This document shows positions 1 to 5,308 of a stretch of DNA of 6,191 bases, piece after piece. The notes below the pieces were generated by a model. It was given only the letters and a program-made list of their open reading frames with translations, had not been told where the DNA came from and did not search any database. The translations under genes and the position numbers were made by a program. Numbering within the stretch: position 1 is the stretch's first letter; each line of letters begins with the position of its first letter. The stretch lies in assembly GCA_002384765.1 (NCBI GenBank), contig DGBM01000120.1, positions 1 through 6,191 of the forward strand, read 5' to 3'. The stretch is from Demequinaceae bacterium UBA4004 (GTDB taxonomy: Bacteria; Actinomycetota; Actinomycetes; Actinomycetales; Demequinaceae).

Positions 1-1
1 G

Positions 2-304
2 CCCAACGCTACCTTCGACACGCCGTGCCTGACCACGAACGACCAAGCCTAGATCGAGTCGTTCTTCGCGCACCTGAAAGCCGAGAACCCGCACCTGGGG
101 GCGATCACCTGTCCCACCGTCCTGCGCACCGAGCTCGACCATCTCCATGAGCACTACAACACCATTCGCCTGAACGAAGGCATCGGCTACGTCCCCCTTG
201 ATAACGAGCACACAGGAAGCGGTCCCACGATCCGGAAAGCACGACAGGAAGGACTGCGACCAGCACGAGAAACCCGGAGTGCCGGCACCGATGAGGGAAC
301 TTAA
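2..304 (+). pseudogene. IS3-family transposase, C-terminal remnant with in-frame stop
   Basis: The frame starting at base 2 reads through the left edge and ends at TAA 302-304. It encodes the end of an IS3-type (OrfB) DDE integrase. The stretch IESFFAHLKAENPHL matches the conserved segment around the third catalytic residue, and the Glu encoded at 56-58 is the expected catalytic Glu. The tail HEHYNTIRLNEGIGYVPL is the usual end of the rve_3 region. A TAG at 50-52 interrupts the frame two codons before that Glu, where a Trp (TGG) or similar residue is expected, so a single substitution would explain it. The enzyme would transpose the element by DNA strand transfer, but this copy should be inactive. 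The 5' part and the left end of the element lie outside the window. The family assignment is firm from the motif; the named IS is not recognised. Confidence 0.85.
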
Positions 305-317
305 ACCCGCGAACTGG

Positions 318-329
318 TCAATTTATTGA
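318..329. repeat. Small inverted repeat near the probable IS right end
   Basis: Just behind the transposase stop there is an AT-rich inverted repeat, TCAAT-TT-ATTGA, in otherwise GC-rich sequence. IS3-family elements end a short distance beyond orfB, so this may lie in or near the right terminal repeat. The left end is not in the window, so the matching repeat and the target duplication cannot be checked. Confidence 0.25.
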
Positions 330-435
330 GACGCGCCGCGGGTCGCTTGACGAAGAGGCCCGGCCCTGGGCACCGGACCATCAATCCAAAGCGCAAACTG
401 CTGCTAGCTAGCCGGCATCGTTTGACGTTGCGCGC

Positions 436-804
436 TCATATCAGCCACGGCGTCATCGGATTGCGTGCGAAACTCGAATCAGTGAACTCAAACTCGAACC
501 CCGCTCCGGTTGCACACTCTTTATCATGGTCTGTGTCGCCAATATGCACATAACGTTCACATTCGAACCGGGAGACCAGGGTCAACATTTCATGTTTTCG
601 ACATATAAAGTCAAAGTCGACTCCAGCGGTCCGCCACATGGTCTCCTGTTCCAGAAGCGTGCGATCCGAAGAACTTCCCACCACGTAACCAAGAGACTTC
701 GCGTGTCTCGCGATCTCTACCGCGAATGGCCCAGGCGGATCTCCTGTCTCTAAGGTGCCGTCGATATCGAAGCTCACCAAAAAGGGGGGACGGCTTAGTG
801 ACAC
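436..804 (-). CDS. Small HAD-superfamily hydrolase (phosphatase-like)
   Basis: This 122-residue protein carries the HAD motifs in order. FDIDGT holds the nucleophile D13 and the acid/base D15. The GSSSD segment around residues 43-47 sits where motif II Ser/Thr is expected. K70 in CRKHE fits motif III, and HIGDTDHD (87-94) is the acidic metal-binding motif IV. There is no room for a cap domain, so it is a minimal core-only HAD that could act on a phosphorylated small molecule or a protein phosphate; the substrate is unknown. The start is GTG at 802-804, supported by GAGGTG at 813-818, eight bases upstream. It is the last gene of the minus-strand cassette, 55 bp after the thiolase-like gene, and is probably co-transcribed. 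Base composition is lower in GC than the right half of the window. The fold is confident; the role is not. Confidence 0.85.
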   Translation of the reverse strand: MSLSRPPFLVSFDIDGTLETGDPPGPFAVEIARHAKSLGYVVGSSSDRTLLEQETMWRTAGVDFDFICRKHEMLTLVSRFECERYVHIGDTDHDKECATGAGFEFEFTDSSFARNPMTPWLI

Positions 805-812
805 TATTCAAA

Positions 813-818
813 CACCTC
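813..818 (-). promoter_or_regulatory. Ribosome binding site for the HAD gene
   Basis: On the minus strand GAGGTG lies eight bases before GTG 802-804. It selects this GTG over any internal start, and keeps the conserved FDIDGT motif near the N-terminus, as is usual for HAD proteins. Confidence 0.6.
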
Positions 819-859
819 AGTTCAGATTCAAGACGAAGGATGAGTAAGCCGACGTCAGC

Positions 860-2209
860 TTACGGATTGGGAGATGAACTCCACACAAAAAAGTTACTCC
901 AAATCGGCATAAAGCCGCCCGAAATCCCGATGTCAGCCTCGATAGACATTTGACGATCGCCAGCGCGGCGTTGGATCTGCTGAATCGAGTCAGTGTGCAT
1001 CCAGAACCTTGTGCGACCGCCCCCAATGTTACCGCCGCTCGGAGACACAGGATTGGGTCCGCTAATTGAGATGTCAGTCTGGAAGAAGTCTAGGGCCTCG
1101 CCTTGCTTCACGCCCGCAAACTCGAATCCTTCGAGATGAAAAACGTGGAACAGGCTGAAGCCGTCGTAAGCATTCTCGAACTGTATATCCTTCGCCGATA
1201 CCCCCGCCGCCTCGTAAAGTTTGCGACCCGTGGCGGCTGCATTGCGCTCCGCCTCCTCGAGTGTCTCGACGATCCCGCGGGGGCGCACTCCAGTATAGAC
1301 GTCGCCATGGACCTCGCCGGCACCCGCATGACCCAACACGTACACGGGTGGCTGTTTCAGGTCCTTAGCGCGTTCCGCTGTCGTGATTAGGTACGCCCCA
1401 GCGGTGTGTATCGGCATGTCGTTGTCGAGAAGATTCGCAGGCTCACAAATCCACCGTGAATTCAAATAGTCGTCCACGGTGATTGGCAACGGCCTATGTT
1501 GCGCCCAATACCCTTCAGGAAACTTCAATCCATTATTCCGAGAATTGACAACAAACGGGGCCATCATGTCATGCGACTTACCGTACTTGTGCATGTAGCG
1601 TTCGAACTGCATCGCGGTACCGTACGATGCGGGACCAGCCCAGGCGAGCCCGTATTTGCCAGGATTATCGATCGTATCGGTCGCGTTTGCGCCACCTTGA
1701 TAATAGCGTCCCGGGAAATTGTGCCAACCCTTAACCGCGACGCACGTTGTTGCTATGCCCCGACCCACTGCTTCGATTGCACCAGCCAGCACCATAGCCA
1801 TGTCTAAGGGTGCCTCCATGACGAATTTCACGTTCGTCAGCTCAGGCATGTTTTTGAGCAGCCATTCCGGGCTGAGCTTCGACAACCCGTCGTGAAGATC
1901 ATCGGTCTGATTGAAGGCGGCAAGGAAGTTTTCCGGAACAGGCTCTCCCTGCGGCCAGGGTGACCCCGTCGAGGTGTCACGATCGAGCGCGATCATGTCG
2001 ACGTCCGCAGGGTTCACGCCCGCATCTTCGATCGCCTTGCGGATGGCGAGGATCGCCCACGCACCGATGCTCGTCTGAGGGTCCCCGTCCCATCGGCGAA
2101 GTGTCGGCGAGTGGCCGATGCCAACCGCAGCCACCTTTCCGCGATAGGGCCATCGTCCCAGCCCCTCCTCGGTGCGAAACATGGGTGTTGCGGACAAACT
2201 TGTCACCAT
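860..2209 (-). CDS. Thiolase-superfamily protein without catalytic Cys/His (putative acyl-CoA lyase subunit)
   Basis: This 449-residue protein has the thiolase fold: an N-terminal strand and helix (KVAAVGIGHSP, then a helix ending KAIEDAG) and a C-terminal half with FENAYDGFSLF (344-354) and NPVSPSGGNIGGGRTRFW (386-403). Where classical thiolases have the nucleophilic Cys, this one reads FVMEAP (129-134). The GHP histidine region reads GGRTRF, and the final CGGG cysteine is absent (GISGGFMP). The N-E-A-F-like motif is YDGF, as in SCP-x/Ltp-type relatives. The steroid side-chain aldolase Ltp2 is a known thiolase-fold enzyme that uses tyrosines and needs a DUF35 partner; Y348 is a candidate equivalent (inference). 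I chose ATG 2207-2209, with AAAGG seven bases upstream; the longer open frame to 2344 has a non-family N-terminus and overlaps the DUF35 gene. It follows the DUF35 gene by 55 bp. Many annotation pipelines would call it acetyl-CoA acetyltransferase or lipid-transfer protein. Confidence 0.88.
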   Translation of the reverse strand: MVTSLSATPMFRTEEGLGRWPYRGKVAAVGIGHSPTLRRWDGDPQTSIGAWAILAIRKAIEDAGVNPADVDMIALDRDTSTGSPWPQGEPVPENFLAAFNQTDDLHDGLSKLSPEWLLKNMPELTNVKFVMEAPLDMAMVLAGAIEAVGRGIATTCVAVKGWHNFPGRYYQGGANATDTIDNPGKYGLAWAGPASYGTAMQFERYMHKYGKSHDMMAPFVVNSRNNGLKFPEGYWAQHRPLPITVDDYLNSRWICEPANLLDNDMPIHTAGAYLITTAERAKDLKQPPVYVLGHAGAGEVHGDVYTGVRPRGIVETLEEAERNAAATGRKLYEAAGVSAKDIQFENAYDGFSLFHVFHLEGFEFAGVKQGEALDFFQTDISISGPNPVSPSGGNIGGGRTRFWMHTDSIQQIQRRAGDRQMSIEADIGISGGFMPIWSNFFVWSSSPNP

Positions 2210-2264
2210 TGACGTGCCTTTCTGAACTTGAGTTGACGCTAATGTCGGCGGACGGGAAAGGGCG

Positions 2265-2678
2265 CTATTTCGTGAGTTTCCATTCAGGCACCTTCTGTCC
2301 CGTGGCGGGCGTCTCCTGGAAAATCGCTCGAACCGCATGCCCAATAGGAACGTCGCCGGGCGGGGTTCCCGGAAGATGCGACAGCATAGTAATCTCGGGG
2401 GCCTCGTCGAGGCTGATCACGGCTACGTTGTACGGCTGGTCGGGCTGAAGCGAGGCTATGGGGCTATCGTACACGACCCCGTAACTGTAGATCGTTCCCC
2501 TGCCGCCTATTTCGCGCCAACGCAATGAGGCACCGCTCTCACACTTTGCACACTGCGCCTCTGGAGGGAACTGCCATCTTTGACATGCGTCGCAGTACTG
2601 GATGACGAGTCGGTCCTGGCTAGCCGCCTCGTAGAATGGCCGGTCGAAATCGTTGGGGATGGGTGACTGCTTGGGCAT
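2265..2678 (-). CDS. DUF35 family zinc-ribbon / OB-fold acyl-CoA-binding protein
   Basis: This 137-residue protein has the standard layout of the family. A short N-terminal helix region contains FDRPFYEAASQ. A rubredoxin-like zinc ribbon has four cysteines, C29, C32, C43 and C46 (YCDAC, then QCAKCES). An OB-fold follows from about 50 to the end, including GRGTIYSYGVVY and PYNVAVISLDEAP. Family members are small subunits that pair with thiolase-fold enzymes and help bind the acyl-CoA, as in ChsH2 with Ltp2 and BbsA with BbsB. The gene lies directly upstream of the thiolase-like gene on the same strand, which fits an obligate pair. The start is ATG 2676-2678; an AAGGA lies about 13 bases upstream, somewhat far for a strong site. 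It appears to be the first gene of the cassette, and I see no convincing promoter before it. The family call is firm; the substrate is unknown. Confidence 0.92.
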   Translation of the reverse strand: MPKQSPIPNDFDRPFYEAASQDRLVIQYCDACQRWQFPPEAQCAKCESGASLRWREIGGRGTIYSYGVVYDSPIASLQPDQPYNVAVISLDEAPEITMLSHLPGTPPGDVPIGHAVRAIFQETPATGQKVPEWKLTK

Positions 2679-3176
2679 CGTCGCACTCAGTTCCTTCTAT
2701 TGCCGCAGACCTCATCGGGCCCGCGAGGCGGCGGATTCGGGACTAGCAGCGCATACGCTGGCCCGGTAGTCCCGGCCCTCGTCACCGCAGACGAAGGCCA
2801 AATGTATGACCACGGCGCTACTGGCTCCTTCTTAGCACCTCGCTCGATGTGGGGTCAAGGTCCGACGAGACTCAGGTGGAGCCCCGCGTAGCCACCGCTT
2901 AGCCGGGGTCGTGCCTCAGGTAGAAGTTCGCCGCAGAACGAGGTTCTCCCGACGTAGATGTGGGTGCGTGGCAGCGTGGTATGGGGACCCGTTCTTGGGG
3001 GGCAGTTGGGGTGGGCGCACGGGCGACTCGTATGGTCGGGGCTCTGACGCTCGACGTCCTGCACAGGCCGCCAGTGCGTGCTACGACCTGCTCAACCGGG
3101 TCCTGGACTTGCCTGGCGTGCGGGTCGTCGCAGCACCAACATGCGCGAACACGCCGCCATGGACCATTGACCGCAG
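2679..3176. other. Non-coding or degraded stretch upstream of the cassette
   Basis: I recognise no gene in these roughly 500 bases. Open frames on both strands are GC-rich shadows with no family-like sequence. One short run on the plus strand (about 3085-3140, reading ACYDLLNRVLDLPGVRVVAAP) looks protein-like but has no identifiable family, start or RBS. The stretch also holds three GTTC/GAAC words in alternating orientation (2926-2947) and a G-rich run (2983-3015). Base composition changes here from the lower-GC cassette to the GC-rich chromosome, so this is probably the junction zone. Confidence 0.4.
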
Positions 3177-3213
3177 CCGGTGAGCGCCGCCGCCCGTGGC
3201 TGGCGCTCACCGG
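3177..3213. repeat. 12-bp perfect inverted repeat (hairpin)
   Basis: CCGGTGAGCGCC at 3177-3188 is the exact reverse complement of GGCGCTCACCGG at 3202-3213, with a 13-base loop. There is no T-run on either side, so it is not a textbook terminator. It could be an element end, a transcript-stabilising stem or a weak terminator. Confidence 0.6.
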
Positions 3214-3340
3214 GACTACCGGGCGGCCCCGAATCGCGCTACTCGGTGGCCCTGAATACGTGGCGGCGGTGCTGCCGCTGACCACGAAGGACGAGCTCGC
3301 GGAGTACTTCCGCGGCGCGCTGCTGCCTGCTGCCGCGTAG
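3205..3340 (+). other. Possible 3' end of a lost or degraded gene
   Basis: The frame ending at TAG 3338-3340 reads GRPRIALLGGPEYVAAVLPL and then TKDELAEYFRGALLPAAA. It has GC-rich third positions and a credible helical ending, and a strong hairpin follows 12 bases after the stop. No family is recognised. The same frame stays open further upstream, but the sequence there is arginine- and cysteine-rich and unlike a protein, and no RBS-start pair is visible. It may be the tail of a chromosomal gene cut off by the event that brought in the cassette, or a short unrecognised gene. Low confidence. Confidence 0.25.
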
Positions 3341-3352
3341 GCGTCGCTCTCA

Positions 3353-3382
3353 GACGGGCCCGGTCGGACGACCGGGCCCGTC
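3353..3382 (+). terminator. Strong rho-independent-type hairpin
   Basis: Thirteen perfectly paired bases (GACGGGCCCGGTC and its complement) close a four-base loop. The hairpin sits 12 bases after TAG 3338-3340. The T-tract is poor, as is common in high-GC actinobacteria. Its position suggests that transcription on the plus strand ended here, which supports a former gene just upstream. Confidence 0.7.
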
Positions 3383-3413
3383 CTCGTGCTGAGCGCCCCG
3401 CCCGCGAAAGACG

Positions 3414-3444
3414 AAGCGCCCCCGGTCGGTGGCCGAGGGCGCTT
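3414..3444 (-). terminator. Terminator hairpin downstream of tRNA-Glu
   Basis: AAGCGCCC and GGGCGCTT form an eight-base stem with a further short GC stem inside, separated by one mismatch. On the minus strand the hairpin starts seven bases after the tRNA 3' end and is followed by a weakly T-rich stretch (CTTCGTCTTT). It probably ends the tRNA transcript. Confidence 0.65.
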
Positions 3445-3450
3445 TCCATG

Positions 3451-3523
3451 TGACCCCAGCGGGATTCGAACCCGCGTTACCGCCGTGAGAGGGCGGCGTA
3501 CTAGGCCGCTATACGATGGGGCC
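3451..3523 (-). tRNA. tRNA-Glu (anticodon CUC)
   Basis: The 73-base minus-strand sequence folds as a tRNA. The acceptor stem GGCCCCA pairs with TGGGGTC with one G-T pair. The anticodon arm CCGCC-CTCTCAC-GGCGG places CTC in the loop, and the T arm GCGGG-TTCGAAT-CCCGC is canonical. The discriminator base is A and no CCA is encoded. The CTC anticodon reads GAG, a favoured Glu codon in high-GC genomes. The 3' end points toward the lower-GC cassette, and tRNA 3' ends are common integration sites, but no second copy of the tRNA end is visible in this window. Confidence 0.96.
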
Positions 3524-3550
3524 GGGCTGCTCTCGCTTGTGAAAGCAACC

Positions 3551-3556
3551 TGGATA
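3551..3556 (-). promoter_or_regulatory. Possible -10 box of the tRNA-Glu promoter
   Basis: TATCCA on the minus strand lies 27 bases before the mature tRNA 5' end, a sensible leader length. No good -35 hexamer is present, and a small GTGTG-C-CACAC inverted repeat adjoins it. Weak call. Confidence 0.25.
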
Positions 3557-3615
3557 GTGTGCCACACCATGCAGGGGTGCGCAAAACGCGAGGCCCGCCG
3601 AGGCGCTCAGCGCTC

Positions 3616-4398
3616 TCACAGCACCTGCAGCGCACCTGGAGCCGGCCCACGATCTCGCCGTCCGCGCACACGATGACGGTCTCATCGCTCTCGATCTCGA
3701 CCCACTCGCACTCCTCGACGTGCAGCCGACGGTCGGACTCGTGGGCGCCGCGCAGCACCTTCGCGAGCGTGGCGAGGAACCGCGGGTACGAGACCACGTC
3801 GGCGAGGACCGCTGTCAGCCTGCCGTCGCGCATGTCGGCCCGCGGCGCGATGGGGATGCCGCCGCCGAACGTGCGGTTGTTGGCGATCGCGGCGATGAGC
3901 GTACGCCAGGTGCGCTGCGCTCCCCCGTCGAGCCGCATCCGGAACGTGCGATGGCGCGGCCGCAGGAGCGTGGCGACGATCGCCGCCTGGTAGCGCAGCC
4001 GAGCGCGACGCCGTCCGGGTGCTCGACGCGGAAGAGGTCGACCCGGTCGGGCTCGGAGGCCAGGATCGCCTCGAGCGAGTCGATCACCGCCGCGGCACTG
4101 CGGATCCCGAGCGCAGCCGCGAAGCCGTTGCCGCTGCCGGCGGGGACGACTACCAGGCGCTTCGACGTGCCCCGACGATGTTGGCCGCGAGGTGCGCCAC
4201 GCCGTCCCCGCCCACGACGACCAGCACATCCGCCGTCGTCATCGCGAAGCGCGTCTGCTCGAGCTGGTCCCGGTAATCGACAGCGACCGCGTGCTGCACC
4301 TCGTGCCCCAGTTCGGCGATGCGCGCCGCCACGAGCGCCCCGACGGCCCCAGCGCGGCCGAAGCGGGCGGCGGGGCTCGAGGCGACGACGATGCGCAC
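3616..4398 (-). pseudogene. Diacylglycerol/lipid kinase family protein, broken by frameshifts and a deletion
   Basis: The intact gene would encode a DAGK-type lipid kinase that transfers phosphate from ATP to a lipid at the membrane. Its pieces lie in successive frames. From GTG 4396-4398 the first reads MRIVVASSPAARFGRAGAV and on to VVVGGDGVAHLAANIVG, the GGDG nucleotide motif. A lost base in the C-run at 4170-4173 then shifts the frame, and the protein resumes as TSKRLVVVPAGSGNGFAAAL and on to DLFRVEHPDGVALG. At about 3992-4010 the frame changes again, and roughly 30-40 family residues appear to be missing before RYQAAIVATLLRPRHRTFRM and FGGGIPIAPRADMRDGRL. A third shift near 3641-3648 separates CADGEIVG from the expected ending PAPGALQVL, with stop 3616-3618. 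All three lesions are losses of sequence. They could be real decay or assembly indels. The gene is divergent from the MBL hydrolase. Confidence 0.85.
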
Positions 4399-4404
4399 GG
4401 AGCG

Positions 4405-4410
4405 AGCCTA
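4405..4410 (-). promoter_or_regulatory. -10 box of the lipid kinase gene (leaderless-type)
   Basis: TAGGCT on the minus strand lies six bases before GTG 4396-4398, so transcription would begin at or next to the start codon. No Shine-Dalgarno sequence fits in that space. The box overlaps one of two CCTAGG palindromes (4407-4412 and 4414-4419). Confidence 0.45.
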
Positions 4411-4478
4411 GGTCCTAGGAGAGCGCGCGCTCTGCGCCCCATCACGGTCCGGTTCTGCCCACAGCTGCCAGCACCGCC

Positions 4479-4484
4479 TATCGT
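4479..4484 (+). promoter_or_regulatory. -10 box of the MBL hydrolase gene (leaderless-type)
   Basis: TATCGT ends seven bases before ATG 4492-4494, matching a leaderless transcript. A GGAGGG at 4485-4490 lies too close to serve this ATG but is well placed for GTG 4498-4500, so the alternative is a start two codons later. A -35 box is not clear. Confidence 0.45.
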
Positions 4485-4491
4485 GGAGGGC

Positions 4492-5133
4492 ATGCAAGTG
4501 ACCAAGCGAGAGCACGCGTGCATGATCCTCGACGAGGAGGGCCAGCAGCTCGTCATTGACCCGGGCAACCAGACGGGACCGTTCTCGGCGCCGGGCGTGG
4601 TGGCGATCGTCATCACGCACGAGCACGCCGACCACTGGGACGCGGAGCGGCTGCGGCAGCTGCTGAGCGCCCGCCCGAACACGCCCATCTACGCGCCCGA
4701 GGGCGTCGCGGCGGCGGCCGAAGGCTTCGAGATCACCGTCGTGCACGCCGGCGAGCGAGTGACCGCGGGGCCGTTCCGGCTGCGCTTCTTCGGGGGCAAG
4801 CACGCCGAGATCCATCGGGCGCTCCCGATCGTCGACAACCTGGGCGTGCTCGTGAACGAGCGCTTCTACTACCCCGGCGACTCCTACGCCACTCCCGACG
4901 TGCCGGTCGAGCTGCTCGCGACGCCCGCCGGTGCGCCGTGGCTGAAGATCGGCGAGGTCATGGACTTCGTGATGGCGGTCGCGCCGCGCGCGACGATCGC
5001 CGTGCACGATGCGCCGCTTTCGAAGATGGGCCTCGACCTGGCGCACGCGCGCATCGAGGGCGCGGTGAAGGAGGACGGCGGCGTGCACCACCGGCTCGAG
5101 CCCGGCGACGCCATCCCCGTCGTCGGCACCTGA
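4492..5133 (+). CDS. MBL-fold metallo-hydrolase (UlaG/L-ascorbate lactonase-like group)
   Basis: This 213-residue protein is a complete metallo-beta-lactamase fold hydrolase. The metal motif HEHADH is at 43-48 (H43, H45, D47, H48). Further expected ligands are H104 in GGKHAEIH, D130 in YYPGDS and H172 in AVHD. The opening TKREHACMILDEEGQQLVIDPG and the closing strand are typical of the short cytoplasmic MBL proteins related to UlaG, which hydrolyse small substrates and bind two metal ions; the substrate is not predictable. There is no signal peptide or membrane segment. The start is ATG 4492, where the family N-terminus begins, although GTG 4498 has the better-placed GGAGG. The gene is intact, unlike both neighbours. 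It is transcribed away from the broken lipid kinase gene. Long minus-strand open frames across it are GC-rich shadows. Confidence 0.93.
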   Translation: MQVTKREHACMILDEEGQQLVIDPGNQTGPFSAPGVVAIVITHEHADHWDAERLRQLLSARPNTPIYAPEGVAAAAEGFEITVVHAGERVTAGPFRLRFFGGKHAEIHRALPIVDNLGVLVNERFYYPGDSYATPDVPVELLATPAGAPWLKIGEVMDFVMAVAPRATIAVHDAPLSKMGLDLAHARIEGAVKEDGGVHHRLEPGDAIPVVGT

Positions 5134-5269
5134 CCGCGGAGCGAGCCGCCTCGAAGACGCATCAGGGCGATCCTCCCCGAGCTCCTTGCGACCGCCTGAC
5201 CCGTAGTCGCGGCTCCTTCGCAGCAGCCGATCGCCCACTCGCCGCACCTGCGCCGGCGTGCCGCTATCT

Positions 5270-5282
5270 GAACGCGTCGTTC
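5270..5282. promoter_or_regulatory. Candidate operator upstream of the IclR-type gene
   Basis: GAACG-CGT-CGTTC is a perfect 5-bp inverted repeat. It lies directly before a possible -10 box, TATGCT (5283-5288), and about 50 bases before the likely original start at 5334. IclR regulators commonly bind inverted repeats in their own promoter region, so this is a reasonable autoregulatory site. Its function is inference. Confidence 0.35.
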
Positions 5283-5308
5283 TATGCTTGCAACAGCGAT
5301 CCGGCCGG

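Noticed and set aside
403..412. GCTAGCTAGC palindrome
   Set aside because: It is short, self-complementary by simple repetition, and has no nearby promoter or gene start to give it a role.
2210..2344. 45-residue N-terminal extension of the thiolase-like protein
   Set aside because: It overlaps the DUF35 coding region, is Arg-rich, and the downstream ATG at 2209 has a better ribosome binding site and the family start.
2983..3015. G-rich run resembling a G-quadruplex
   Set aside because: One loop is ten bases, longer than the usual limit, and such runs are expected by chance in GC-rich DNA.
2899..3570. Minus-strand open frame of 223 codons running through tRNA-Glu
   Set aside because: It overlaps the tRNA gene and two hairpins, is Ser/Pro/Arg-rich, and shows no domain.
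3501..4229. Minus-strand frame read as a single 242-residue protein
   Set aside because: Only its middle part is real lipid kinase sequence; both ends are out-of-frame readings of the broken gene.
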